From Candidatus Thermoplasmatota archaeon (lineage in GTDB: Archaea; Thermoplasmatota; SW-10-69-26; JACQPN01; JAIVGT01), in contig DATLFM010000010.1 of assembly GCA_035541015.1 (NCBI GenBank), positions 1-35,162 on the forward strand: DNA of 35,162 bases, read 5' to 3'. Below are positions 21,519 through 29,447 of the stretch, one piece after another (position 1 is the first letter of the stretch; every line of letters starts with the position of its first letter). The notes under the pieces were generated by a model. That model ran no database searches, had not been told where the DNA came from, and saw only the letters and a program-made list of their open reading frames with translations. The position numbers were made by a program, and so were the translations under genes.

Positions 21519-22820
21519 GTGGCCGACCTCTCCTATTTCCGCCTCCTGTCCGGGTTCTACGTGGCGACCTTTGCCATCCGGATGAGCTTTGGCATCTCGG
21601 TCACGGCCTTTGGCGACTGGGTGCCGGCGCACCACGGCGACTTCGTCTACGGGCTCATCGTCGCCGCAAGCCCGCTCACCGAGATCGCGACCGTCCTCTG
21701 GGTGGGCGTCACGATCGACCGCTACGGGCGGCGCAAGTTCCTCCTCGCCGGCCTTGCCGTGGGCGCGCTGGGACTCTATCCCATCGCCTTCACGCAGGAC
21801 GTGATCGCGCTTGCGATCCTAAACGCGCTGCACGGGTTTGCCGCGGGCCTCATCCTCGTCTCGAGCCTCACGTTGCTTGCGGACTACGCCGCCAAGGATT
21901 CGCGCGGCCGGGAGATGGGCGCGTTCGATTTCGTGAACCTGTTTGGCTGGGCGACGGGGATCGTGGCGGGCGTCTTCTTTGCGAAGGCGCTCTTTGCCGA
22001 CAACCTCGCCTACGCGTTCCTCGTGAGCGGAACGGTGGCCATGCTTGGGTTCGCGTACGCCTACTATACGGTCCACGAACCGCTGCGCGAGCGGTTCACG
22101 TCGCCGGCCCTTGGCTGGCAGGAGATCCGGCGAGCCCTTGCGCAGCGGCGCTTGGCCTTCCTCGTGGCGCCGTGGTTTGCCGTGTTCCTCCTCATCTCCT
22201 CGAGCGTCGCCTTCCTCACGCGCGCGCTCGGATCGGCCGAGACGGCGCTTGGCGAGACGGCCCACGGTGCAAGCTCCATGCTGGAGGGCATTCCGCCGCT
22301 GCTTCTGCTGGGCGGCCTCGTCGCGGCGGGCGTCGCCTTCTTCGCGTTTCTCGTCTTCTTCGGCCGCATGTCCGACCGCTACGGCCGCGTTCCCCTCATG
22401 ATGCTGGGTTCGGTCGGCTTTGCCGCCGGCACGACGCTTGCGGCCGTGGTCGTCTGGATTACGCCCCACGCGCCGGGGGAGCTTCCCACGCAGGCGCTGC
22501 AGACGGTGGCTCCGCTCATCGCCCTCTTCGGTCTTCTCGTCTTCGCGTTCCTTCCTTCCGCGCTTGCCGCCTTGGCCGACATCGCGCACGAGCGCGCGCA
22601 CGGCACGACGATGAGCGTGTACAGCCTTGTCATCAGCGCGGGTTGGGTCGTGGGGCCGCCCTTGGCGGGCTTCCTCAACGAAGCGTACGGCGTGAACGGC
22701 GCGCTTGCCATGTTTGCGCTTGCGGGGCTCACGATGCCCCTGTTCGTTGGCCTCCTCTGGCGCGAGGACCGGCGCCTGGCCAAGCCCGCAGCGCCTGCGG
22801 CGTCGGTGACGGCGCGGTGA
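21519..22820 (+). CDS. major facilitator superfamily transporter
   Basis: A 433-aa carrier with twelve predicted helices. The MFS signature loop between helices 2 and 3 is VTIDRYGRRKFLLAGLAVGA, and its repeat in the second half is GRMSDRYGRVPLMMLGSVGF, both with the D-R-x-G-R core. A central loop after helix 6 (HEPLRERFTSPALGWQEIRR) joins the halves. The overall likeness is to sugar/drug-type MFS exporters; substrate unknown. The GTG start is set by the TATA box position. It follows the EamA gene by 44 nt but has its own promoter, and it precedes the YdjM-like gene by 6 nt, so those two are co-transcribed. Confidence 0.9.
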   Translation: MADLSYFRLLSGFYVATFAIRMSFGISVTAFGDWVPAHHGDFVYGLIVAASPLTEIATVLWVGVTIDRYGRRKFLLAGLAVGALGLYPIAFTQDVIALAILNALHGFAAGLILVSSLTLLADYAAKDSRGREMGAFDFVNLFGWATGIVAGVFFAKALFADNLAYAFLVSGTVAMLGFAYAYYTVHEPLRERFTSPALGWQEIRRALAQRRLAFLVAPWFAVFLLISSSVAFLTRALGSAETALGETAHGASSMLEGIPPLLLLGGLVAAGVAFFAFLVFFGRMSDRYGRVPLMMLGSVGFAAGTTLAAVVVWITPHAPGELPTQALQTVAPLIALFGLLVFAFLPSALAALADIAHERAHGTTMSVYSLVISAGWVVGPPLAGFLNEAYGVNGALAMFALAGLTMPLFVGLLWREDRRLAKPAAPAASVTAR

Positions 22821-22826
22821 TCCTCG

Positions 22827-23405
22827 GTGCCGACGGCCGTCGTGCACCTCATCGTTCCCCCGCTTGCGCTCCTGTCGACGGGCGCCTTTCGCCCGCGGCT
22901 CGTCCTCGCGATGTGCCTTCTGGGCCTCCTTCCCGATCTCGACTTCTTCGTCGGCGTGCACCGGGCCTCGCTGCACAACGTGTTCCTGCTCCTTCCGTTC
23001 CTTGCAGTGGGCCTCCTCTGGTGGCGCGACGCGAATCCGCAGCGTGCCTTCTGGGGCGAGGCGAACCTCCTTGCGTTTGCCTTCCTTGGAAGCCACATCC
23101 TCATGGACGTGTTCGTGGGCGGCGTGGTTCCGTTCTGGCCCGTTTCGAACGTGACCTTCCGCTTCGACGTGCGCGTGCTCGTCGACACGGCTACGCTTGA
23201 GATCGAGTCCATCTTCCGGCCCGCGACGCAGGAGGGCGCGCCGGTGACCTCGCCCATCTACGAGTGGCTGGACGGCACGGAATTCAGCATCGTCGCGCTG
23301 ACGGTCGTGGTCGTGGCCGCCGTGCTCCTGCGCGGCCGGCTGGCGCTTCTTCCCGGGATCGTTCGGCGGGCGGTCGGGCGCTTGACGGGCGCGCGTCGCT
23401 TATGA
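22827..23405 (+). CDS. YdjM-like membrane-bound metal-dependent hydrolase family protein
   Basis: A 192-aa polytopic membrane protein of the YdjM/DUF457 type. Family features: an N-terminal PTAVVHLIVPPLAL with His7, LLGLLPDLDFFVGVHRASLHN (Asp and His cluster), and GSHILMDVFVGGVVPFWP (His, Asp). These His/Asp positions are the presumed metal ligands facing the membrane surface. Members are called metal-dependent hydrolases but their reaction is unproven. Start GTG 22827 lies 6 nt after the MFS stop, so it is in the same operon. The final helix is about residues 157-175. Confidence 0.85.
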   Translation: MPTAVVHLIVPPLALLSTGAFRPRLVLAMCLLGLLPDLDFFVGVHRASLHNVFLLLPFLAVGLLWWRDANPQRAFWGEANLLAFAFLGSHILMDVFVGGVVPFWPVSNVTFRFDVRVLVDTATLEIESIFRPATQEGAPVTSPIYEWLDGTEFSIVALTVVVVAAVLLRGRLALLPGIVRRAVGRLTGARRL

Positions 23406-23442
23406 ACACCCAGCCGTTCGGCTCACCGGGTCAACACAATCT

Positions 23443-23450
23443 ACAAATAA
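23443..23450 (+). promoter_or_regulatory. TATA-like element in front of the structured repeat at 23472
   Basis: ACAAATAA centred about 26 nt before position 23472, the first base of the long inverted repeat. This predicts a transcript that begins exactly with the stem. Confidence 0.4.
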
Positions 23451-23471
23451 TCACCAATTCAACGATGACGT

Positions 23472-23538
23472 GGAGCAGGGAACGGTTCTCGATAACCGCC
23501 GCTCACGGTATCCTCCATGATGCGTTTGTCCCTGCTCC
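23472..23538 (+). ncRNA. possible small structured RNA
   Basis: A perfect 10-bp inverted repeat, GGAGCAGGGA (23472-23481) and TCCCTGCTCC (23529-23538), encloses 47 nt. Within it CGGTT (23483-23487) and AACCG (23494-23498) form an inner hairpin with loop CTCGAT. A TATA-like element lies 26 nt before the first stem base, and a T6 run (23570-23575, then ATTCT) lies 31 nt beyond the stem, as in archaeal terminators. So promoter, closed stem and terminator appear in order, in a 196-bp gap with no convincing protein gene. It does not fit tRNA, SRP, RNase P or C/D box rules. The alternative is a mobile-element remnant with short terminal inverted repeats; no flanking direct repeats are seen. Confidence 0.4.
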
Positions 23539-23569
23539 TCCCATAGGGCCTTCGTTTTCGTTGGGCCGA

Positions 23570-23580
23570 TTTTTTATTCT
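23570..23580 (+). terminator. T-rich terminator
   Basis: TTTTTTATTCT after GC-rich GGGCCGA. Oligo-T runs on the non-template strand are the usual intrinsic stop for archaeal RNA polymerase. It would end the putative small RNA and, if reached, the MFS-YdjM transcript. Confidence 0.5.
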
Positions 23581-23601
23581 CAGTGGATTATGAAAATGAG
23601 C

Positions 23602-24108
23602 CTAGCACAAGTACGCCAAGAAGAGGTTCAACGGCATCCCTTCCCTCCACCGCATGACATAGTTCCCCCGTTCGGTGACCGCAAGCTTGGGTAGGTGCTC
23701 GTAGAGGATCTTCGCCCGGCCCTGGAAACCCGCGGCGGGGATCGCGTACACGCGCCAGGCGTCCTGGCCCCGCTGGTTCTTGCGACGGAACGCGTATAGC
23801 GCAATGACGCCCGCGCGCGCGCACTCGCGCGACATGGCCTGCGCCTGGAGCTTCATCTGGGCCGTGTTGGAGAGGTGAATGGCCTCCTCCTTGCCGCTTT
23901 TCACCTCGATGGGGAACGCGACGTCGTCGCGAAGCGCCACGAGATCGCAACCCAGGCTGCCGGCCGCGCGAACGACGAGGAACGGACGAGCGGCCACTTT
24001 TTCGTAGTTTTTGGCCGCCTCGGCCGGCAGGACGCGTGCGATCTCCGACAGGACGGGCGGCTCGGCCGAAAGGATGCCCTTGAGCTCCCGTTCGTACGCG
24101 ATGGCCAT
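23602..24108 (-). CDS. Hjc-like PD-(D/E)xK nuclease (Holliday junction resolvase family)
   Basis: A 168-aa protein with the archaeal Hjc active-site set: Glu8 in AYERELKGIL, Asp55 in LGCDLVAL, and Glu68/Lys70 in FPIEVKS, preceded by the VRAAGSLG strand turn. Hjc resolves four-way junctions during recombination. It differs from classical Hjc (about 120-140 aa) by a helical insert of roughly 20 residues between the first Glu and the first strand (EPPVLSEIARVLPAEAAKNY) and by a longer C-terminal tail (VYAIPAAGFQGRAKILYEHL ... MRWREGMPLNLFLAYL). It may therefore be a resolvase variant or another Hjc-fold nuclease. ATG 24108 fits the family start. It is a single gene flanked by the putative RNA and a divergent CBS gene. 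Confidence 0.8.
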   Translation of the reverse strand: MAIAYERELKGILSAEPPVLSEIARVLPAEAAKNYEKVAARPFLVVRAAGSLGCDLVALRDDVAFPIEVKSGKEEAIHLSNTAQMKLQAQAMSRECARAGVIALYAFRRKNQRGQDAWRVYAIPAAGFQGRAKILYEHLPKLAVTERGNYVMRWREGMPLNLFLAYLC

Positions 24109-24240
24109 GAAGGCGCCGAACGTTCGACGGACCCGTCAAGCTTGCGAAACGAAACCGACACCACTCGAGCAACGACTACGTCTGCATGCCGGAAAACGTT
24201 CAAGCCCCTGCACAGCCTACGAGCATGCAGAGGGATTCGG

Positions 24241-24774
24241 ATGGACGACCTCCTTGCCCGGGACGTCATGTCCCCACGGCCGATCGCGATCCCGCCCACG
24301 ACGTCCGTCCGCCAAGCCGCGCAGCGCATGCGCGAGGCCGGCGCCGGAAGCCTGCTTGCCGTCGAGAACGGCAAGCCCGTTGGAATCCTGACGGAGCGCG
24401 ACCTCGTTACGAAGGTGCTGGCCGCAGGCGCCGATCCGGAATCCACGCCCATCCGCAGCGTCATGTCCACGCCGCTTCTCACGATCCCGCCGACGACGCC
24501 TGTCGTCGAGGCCGCGCGCATCATGGCCCGCCGCGGCGTCCGCCGCCTGCCCGTGAGCGACGCCGGACGGCTCGTGGGCCTTCTCACCGAGCGCGACATC
24601 CTCGCCGTCTCTCCCATGCTCGCCGAGATCACCCGAGCGACCGTGTCGCCCGAGGAGTCCGAGGTGCTCTCCCTGACGCATTGCGACGTGTGCCGCGGGC
24701 TCACCGACGGCACCCGGCGCATCGACGGGCAAGTGGTCTGCGACGGTTGCTGGCCCGAGCTTCGCGCGCGCTGA
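24241..24774 (+). CDS. two-CBS-domain protein with C-terminal zinc ribbon
   Basis: A 177-aa protein. Two CBS motifs form one Bateman module: residues about 4-60 (LARDVMSPRPIAIPPTTSVR, LLAVENGKPVGILTERDLV) and about 70-122 (IRSVMSTPLLTIPPTTPVVE, LPVSDAGRLVGLLTERDIL). A small C-terminal ribbon follows with CDVC and CDGC pairs (about 146-171). CBS pairs usually sense adenine nucleotides; the attached zinc ribbon suggests binding to nucleic acid or protein. ATG 24241 has purine-rich CAGAGGGATT upstream. The next gene, with four CBS domains, begins 28 nt downstream, so the two form an operon. Confidence 0.9.
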   Translation: MDDLLARDVMSPRPIAIPPTTSVRQAAQRMREAGAGSLLAVENGKPVGILTERDLVTKVLAAGADPESTPIRSVMSTPLLTIPPTTPVVEAARIMARRGVRRLPVSDAGRLVGLLTERDILAVSPMLAEITRATVSPEESEVLSLTHCDVCRGLTDGTRRIDGQVVCDGCWPELRAR

Positions 24775-24802
24775 CGACGCGCCGACGCCCGGGGTCCCGG
24801 AG

Positions 24803-25597
24803 GTGGTTCCTACGAAGGTCCGCGAACTCATGACGACCCAGCTTGTGACGGTGGACAAGAACGACAAGCTCGAGCGCGCGCTCGACCTCATGCGCAAGCA
24901 CGGCGTCTCGAAGCTCCCCGTCACCGAGCACCGCCATCTCGTGGGCGTGCTCAGCGACGGCGACATCGTCGACGAGCTTGGAGCCCTGCGCAACGCGCGC
25001 ATGAGCCCGACGGGCCTCCACGTGAGCGGCGCCATGCAGCGCAACTACGCCACGGCCGATCCCGACGACGACGTGCGCGCGGTCGTCGAGCTGTGCAAGA
25101 AGGAGGGCGTCGGCATCGTGCCGGTCACGCGCAACGGAGACTTCGTCGGCGTCGTCACGAAGGCCGACCTCCTGCGCCTTGTCACCTCGAACCGGCCGGT
25201 CGGCGACTACATGCCCCGCCGGCTGCACGCCGTCTCGCCCGACGACCGGGTCATCCACGCGCGCCGCCTCATGCTCGACCACGGCATCGAGCGGCTGCCC
25301 GTGCTCGACGGCGGCCGCGTGCGCGGCATCGTTTCGGAGCTGGACCTCGCCTTTGCGCTCGACGACCTGAAAAAGCGCCACGGCGGCAACCACGAGGCGC
25401 ACCAGCTTCGCAACCTGCACGTGCGCGACGTGATGCGACAGACGGTGGTCGTGGGCACCGAGCGAATGCCCTCGCACCAGGCCGCCGCCGTCATGCGCGA
25501 GCGCGACGTGGGCGGGCTGCCCATCGTGGAGGACGAGGACCGCATCGTCGGCATGATCACGCGGACGGATCTGCTAAGGCAGATCGACAGCGGCTAG
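24803..25597 (+). CDS. four-CBS-domain protein
   Basis: A 264-aa protein made only of two Bateman modules (four CBS motifs) beginning at about residues 4, 74, 133 and 205: VRELMTTQLVTVDKNDKLER, VSGAMQRNYATADPDDDVRA, VGDYMPRRLHAVSPDDRVIH, VRDVMRQTVVVGTERMPSHQ. Each ends in a strand-helix such as VGVVTKADLLRL or VGMITRTDLLRQI. No enzymatic domain is fused, so it is probably a nucleotide-sensing regulator acting on a partner. Start GTG 24803 is preceded by CCCGGAG. Its stop codon overlaps tail to tail with that of ttuA on the minus strand (25594-25597). Confidence 0.92.
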   Translation: MVPTKVRELMTTQLVTVDKNDKLERALDLMRKHGVSKLPVTEHRHLVGVLSDGDIVDELGALRNARMSPTGLHVSGAMQRNYATADPDDDVRAVVELCKKEGVGIVPVTRNGDFVGVVTKADLLRLVTSNRPVGDYMPRRLHAVSPDDRVIHARRLMLDHGIERLPVLDGGRVRGIVSELDLAFALDDLKKRHGGNHEAHQLRNLHVRDVMRQTVVVGTERMPSHQAAAVMRERDVGGLPIVEDEDRIVGMITRTDLLRQIDSG

Positions 25598-26547
25598 GCG
25601 CCCCGCGATCCGGGGAGTCCAGCCACCACCGCGCACGCCCTGCACACGTCCCCGCTTGTGGGCTCTCCGCACTGCCGACAGGCGACAAGCGGCCTTCCGT
25701 CGGGCGGAAGGCGCGGCGCGACGGCGTCGTGAAAGGCGAGCAGGCGGTGGCGCGCGCCAGGCTCGGCGTCTTCCATGCGCAGCACGAGGTCGCGCCAGAA
25801 GCGCCGGTCCGCGGTGCCGCTGTGGGGGCACTCGCCAAGGTGCGCCGCGAGGCCCCGCAGGTGCGCGTACAGGGCCACTTCCCGCTCGGGGATCGTGCGC
25901 AGGGGATACAGACGGGGGACGAGGCCTTCTCGCTCCTTGCCCACGTGCGGGCCAAGGCGCCCGAGCCGCGCGACGTCCGCTCGCGCGACGTTCATGAGGA
26001 TCGTCTGCGCGAGATCGTCGAGGTTGTGCCCGGTCGCCACGTGCGTCGCTTCGACCTCGCGCGCCGCGTCGTTGAGCGCGCGACGGCGAAGGACGCCGCA
26101 GGCTGCGCACGGGGAGGCGCCGGCGTCGCGCGCGACGATCGCATCGGTCGTGGTCCCGAACCGGTCGGCGTGGCGGACGATGCGATGCTCGACGCCAAGC
26201 GCGCGGCACAGGCGCGCGGCGGCTTCGAGGCCCGCGGCGCGGTACCCCTCGACGCCCTCGTCGACGGAGATGGCGACAAGGCTTGCGTCGCGGCGGGGCG
26301 ACAGGACGTCGTGGAGGATGGCAAGCGCCGCCAGGCTGTCCTTGCCGCCCGAGACGGCCGCGGCCACGCGCACGTCGCGGGCGCCGTCGAGCTGGCGACG
26401 AAGCTCGGCGCGGGCGCGCCGTTCCACGGTTTCGCGGAAATGCCCGCCGCACAGGCGCCGGCCGGAGTAGGGGACCCAAAGCACCGAGGGGTTGCCGCAG
26501 GCGTCGCAAGGCGAAGCGCGCGAGGGCGCGGCCTCAGAGGCGCGCAA
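25594..26547 (-). CDS. ttuA: TtuA/NcsA-type tRNA 2-thiolation enzyme
   Basis: A 317-aa member of the TtuA/Ncs6/Ctu1 family, which activates tRNA uridine by adenylation and inserts sulphur. An N-terminal zinc finger (PCDACG ... RRLCGGHF) precedes the PP-loop AAVSGGKDSLAALAIL (SGGKDS at 66-71). Then come CAACG with catalytic cysteines, THVATGHNLDDLAQTILMN, and a C-terminal zinc ribbon (ACRQCGEP ... VCRACAV). Cys sets for zinc and the Fe-S site are intact. Whether it acts on U34 (NcsA) or U54 (TtuA) cannot be told. The start is TTG 26547: no ATG or GTG lies suitably before the first Cys pair. This gives a 14-nt overlap with hemD, making it the last gene of the heme operon. Confidence 0.88.
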   Translation of the reverse strand: MRASEAAPSRASPCDACGNPSVLWVPYSGRRLCGGHFRETVERRARAELRRQLDGARDVRVAAAVSGGKDSLAALAILHDVLSPRRDASLVAISVDEGVEGYRAAGLEAAARLCRALGVEHRIVRHADRFGTTTDAIVARDAGASPCAACGVLRRRALNDAAREVEATHVATGHNLDDLAQTILMNVARADVARLGRLGPHVGKEREGLVPRLYPLRTIPEREVALYAHLRGLAAHLGECPHSGTADRRFWRDLVLRMEDAEPGARHRLLAFHDAVAPRLPPDGRPLVACRQCGEPTSGDVCRACAVVAGLPGSRGA

Positions 26548-27301
26548 GGGCCCTCCGCACGGCCGCAAGGAGCTCGTCGAAGCTCGCCTCCTCGGGAACC
26601 GCGTGTACCTCGAAGCCCGCTTCCTCCACGACCCGACGCGTGGGCTCGCCGATGGCGCCCACGACGCCGCGCGAGAGCGCAAGCGCGACGTCCTCGCCCA
26701 CGTTGGCCTTGCGCGCGATCTCGAGGAAGTTCCGGAACGTGAGGGTGCTCGTGAAGGTGAACGCGTCGGCACCTTGGCTGGCCACGGCCTGCACGAGCCG
26801 CGTTGCGGGCGCAAGGTCGCGCGGCATGCCGATGTGGTAGACGGGGATGTCCACGACGGACGCGCCGGCGGCCTCCAGACCGTCGGCAAGCGCGGGCGCC
26901 CCGTGGTCGCTTCGAAGGAGCGCGACGCGCTTGCCGCCGACGCGGGCCTTCAGGTGCTCCACAAGACCCTCCGAAGAGTGGACGCGCGGGACTTCGGCGG
27001 CAAGCCCTTGGTCCTTCAGCGCTTGGGCGGTGCGGGGCCCCACGGCGGACACCGGCGCGGCAAGCGACCGCAGGAAGCGGCCGTCCGCCTCGTGCAGCAT
27101 GCGCACGCCGTTTGCGCTCGTGAGCACGACGAGATCGAAGCGCCCCTTCTCGCTCTCCTTGCGGAACCGCGCGATGGCCTCTCGCGCGCGCGGGCGGATC
27201 TCGACGGTGGGCGCGCCGATGGCGCGCCAGCCCATCCGCTCGACCGCCTCAAGCGCGGCGTCGAAGGACTCGCGGGGCCGGGTGACGACGACGACGGTCA
27301 C
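26534..27301 (-). CDS. hemD: uroporphyrinogen-III synthase
   Basis: A 255-aa two-lobed HemD, which closes and inverts ring D of hydroxymethylbilane to make uroporphyrinogen III. HemD sequences vary, but the pattern is clear: VVVTRPRESFDAALEAVERM at the start, FDLVVLTSANGVRML, then VGPRTAQALKDQGLAAEVPR, and in lobe two VALLRSDHGAPALADGLEAA, DAFTFTSTLTFRNFLEIA, and VVGAIGEPTRRVVEEAGFEV. GTG 27301 overlaps the hemC stop by 4 nt (GTGA). The position between hemC and ttuA in a tight operon supports the call. Confidence 0.93.
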   Translation of the reverse strand: MTVVVVTRPRESFDAALEAVERMGWRAIGAPTVEIRPRAREAIARFRKESEKGRFDLVVLTSANGVRMLHEADGRFLRSLAAPVSAVGPRTAQALKDQGLAAEVPRVHSSEGLVEHLKARVGGKRVALLRSDHGAPALADGLEAAGASVVDIPVYHIGMPRDLAPATRLVQAVASQGADAFTFTSTLTFRNFLEIARKANVGEDVALALSRGVVGAIGEPTRRVVEEAGFEVHAVPEEASFDELLAAVRRALARL

Positions 27302-28182
27302 GCGAGCCCCGCTCCCAGGCGGAGGAGCTCCTCTCCCAGCACCTTGGCGCCGGCCGCGGGCCGCTCGGCGGGCACCATGCGCCGGACCGTGGCTTCCTTG
27401 CTCCCGTCGGGCGCCAAGAGCTGCGCTACGACCTCGATCTGGGTGCCCGCGCGGCGCGCGAAGACGCCAAGGGGCGCCGCGCAGCCTCCGCCGACGGCGG
27501 CGAGCACGGCGCGCTCGGCCTCGATCTCGGCGCGCGTCTTCTTGTGGTCCGCGCGCGCGATCACCTTGGCCGCCTCGGACCCCTTGCGCGCCACGATCGC
27601 CACGGCGCCCTGGCCCGGCGCGTGCGGGAAGTCGACGGGGTTCATCTCGAAGAAGCCGGAACGCAGGCCCAGCCGGACGACGGCGGCCTTGGCCACAAGC
27701 GCCGCTCCCACCTCCCCTTTGCGCTGCTTCTCGATGCGCGTGGGCACGTTTCCGCGAAGCTCCGCGAGCGCAAGGTCGGGCCGCGACCGGAGCACCTGCG
27801 CGCGTCGGCGCGGGCTCGACGTGCCGACGACCGTGCCGGGGGCGAGCTTGGAAAGGGCGGCGGGCGCGAACAGGACGTCGCCCGGGAAGTGGCGTTCGAG
27901 GACGGCGGCGAGCACGAGGTCCGGGTGCATCTCGTTGGGCAGGTCCTTGAGGCTGTGCACGGCGGCGTCGGCGCCTCCGGCGAGCACGACCTCGTCGACC
28001 TCCTTCGTGAAGACGCCGCGCACGGGAGCCGCGGCAAGCGCGCCCCGATAGTCGTCGCCGGTCGTCTTCACGGTGTGGAACGCGATCGAAAGCCCGGGCG
28101 TCGAGCGCGCAAGCGCGACCATGGCCTCGCGGGCCTGCAGCCGCGCAAGCTCGCTTCCGCGGCTCGCAAGCGTGAGGTTCAA
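27298..28182 (-). CDS. hemC: hydroxymethylbilane synthase (porphobilinogen deaminase)
   Basis: A 294-aa HemC that joins four porphobilinogen units. Signatures: LTLASRGSELARLQAREA, AAVHSLKDLP (Asp80 catalytic), VVGTSSPRRRAQVLRSRPDL, LRGNVPTRIEKQ, and the cofactor-bearing Cys234 in VGGGCAAPLGV to which the dipyrromethane is attached. The start must be TTG 28182: it overlaps the hemL stop as TTGA, and the conserved first strand begins at residue 2. The use of TTG in a 4-nt overlap suggests reinitiation by the same ribosome. Confidence 0.95.
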   Translation of the reverse strand: MNLTLASRGSELARLQAREAMVALARSTPGLSIAFHTVKTTGDDYRGALAAAPVRGVFTKEVDEVVLAGGADAAVHSLKDLPNEMHPDLVLAAVLERHFPGDVLFAPAALSKLAPGTVVGTSSPRRRAQVLRSRPDLALAELRGNVPTRIEKQRKGEVGAALVAKAAVVRLGLRSGFFEMNPVDFPHAPGQGAVAIVARKGSEAAKVIARADHKKTRAEIEAERAVLAAVGGGCAAPLGVFARRAGTQIEVVAQLLAPDGSKEATVRRMVPAERPAAGAKVLGEELLRLGAGLA

Positions 28183-29447
28183 GGCGCCACCGACCGCAGC
28201 GCGGCGTCCATGGCCTCGATCGTCGTGCGGACCTCCTCGGGCCCGTGCGCGTTGGAGGAGAAGCACGTCTCGAACTGGCTTGCGGGCAGGTAGACCCCCG
28301 CCTCGAGGAGTTCGCGGAACCACGCGAGGTACCGCTTGGCGTCGCTTCGCTTGGCGTCGGCGTAGGACCGCACGGGGCCGGGTCCGAAGAAGAGCGCAAA
28401 GAGCGAGGCCGTGCCGGCGACCGCGTACGGGAGCCGCTCATCCTCGACGAGATCGGCAAGGCCGGCGCGAATCTCCTGCGCCGCGCGGTTCGCGCGCGAA
28501 ACGCCCTCGCGAGAGAGGGTGTCAAGCGCGGCGGCGCCCGCGGCCAGGGACAACGGATTTCCCGAGAACGTGCCCGCCTGGTAGACCGGCCCGGACGGCG
28601 CGACGCGGTCGAGCAGATCCGCGCGCCCGCCAAAGAGAGCAAGCGGAAGCCCGCCGCCAAGCGCCTTGCCAAGCGTCGTGAGATCGGGCCGCACGCCATA
28701 GGCTTCCTGCGCGCCGCCGAGCGCGAGGCGAAAGCCGGTCACGATCTCGTCGAAGACGAGGAGGGCGCCGTGCTCGCGCGTGATGCGCCGCACGCCTTCG
28801 AGGTAGCCCGGCTGGGGAAGGATGGGGCCGACGTTGGCCAGCACGGGCTCCAGGAGGACGGCCGCGACGTCGCCGCCGTGCCGACGGAACGTCTCCTCCA
28901 TGGCGGGAAGGTCGTTGAACGGGAGCGTGAGCGTAAGACGGGCAACCTCCTCGGGAACGCCGGCGCTTCCGGGGATGCCAAAGGTGGCCAGGCCCGATCC
29001 AGCCTTGGCGAGCACGGCGTCGTGCGCGCCATGGAAGCCACCGTCGATCTTGACGACAAGCTTGCGCCCCGTCGCGCCCCGCGCCAGGCGGATCGCGTGC
29101 GCGGTCGCCTCGGAGCCCGTCGAGACGAAACGCATCTTCTCGATGCTCGGGTAGAGCGCGCGGACGCGGCGGGCAAGCTCGATCTCCTCCTCGACGGGCG
29201 CGCCAAAGAGCGTGCCGCGGGCGGCGCGCTCGGCCACGGCGGCCGTCACGGCCGGATGCGCGTGGCCAAGGAGGAGGGGGCCAAACCCGAGCACGTAGTC
29301 CACGTACTCCTTGCCCTCCACGTCCGTGACGCGCGGGCCGGAGCCCGAGCGCAAGAAGCGGGGATACGGCGCGTAGCTTCGCACCGGCGACGAGACGCCT
29401 CCGGGCAGGAGGCGCAAGCTCTCCTCGAACCGCTCCTTCGAGCTCAT
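28179..29447 (-). CDS. hemL: glutamate-1-semialdehyde 2,1-aminomutase
   Basis: A 422-aa PLP enzyme that makes 5-aminolevulinate. Signatures: LLPGGVSSPVRSYAPYPRFL, VDYVLGFGPLLLGHAHP, FVSTGSEATAHAIRLARG, KIDGGFHGAHD, LLVFDEIVTGFR, and the Schiff-base lysine Lys261 in TTLGKALGGGLPLALFGG. The C-terminal YQAGTFSGNPLSLAAG is typical. Length is normal. ATG 29447 overlaps the hemB stop as ATGA. It sits third in the hemA-B-L-C-D order, downstream of the enzyme supplying its substrate. Confidence 0.97.
   Translation of the reverse strand: MSSKERFEESLRLLPGGVSSPVRSYAPYPRFLRSGSGPRVTDVEGKEYVDYVLGFGPLLLGHAHPAVTAAVAERAARGTLFGAPVEEEIELARRVRALYPSIEKMRFVSTGSEATAHAIRLARGATGRKLVVKIDGGFHGAHDAVLAKAGSGLATFGIPGSAGVPEEVARLTLTLPFNDLPAMEETFRRHGGDVAAVLLEPVLANVGPILPQPGYLEGVRRITREHGALLVFDEIVTGFRLALGGAQEAYGVRPDLTTLGKALGGGLPLALFGGRADLLDRVAPSGPVYQAGTFSGNPLSLAAGAAALDTLSREGVSRANRAAQEIRAGLADLVEDERLPYAVAGTASLFALFFGPGPVRSYADAKRSDAKRYLAWFRELLEAGVYLPASQFETCFSSNAHGPEEVRTTIEAMDAALRSVAP

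Noticed and set aside
23472-23538. A tRNA gene at the long inverted repeat
   Set aside because: The 10-bp closing stem, 67-nt length and lack of a T-loop GTTCRA motif and D-loop do not fit a tRNA.
23464-23593. Short frame starting MTWSRERF through the putative RNA
   Set aside because: Its ATG lies only 18 nt after the TATA centre, upstream of the expected transcript start, and the frame shows no coding bias or conserved feature.
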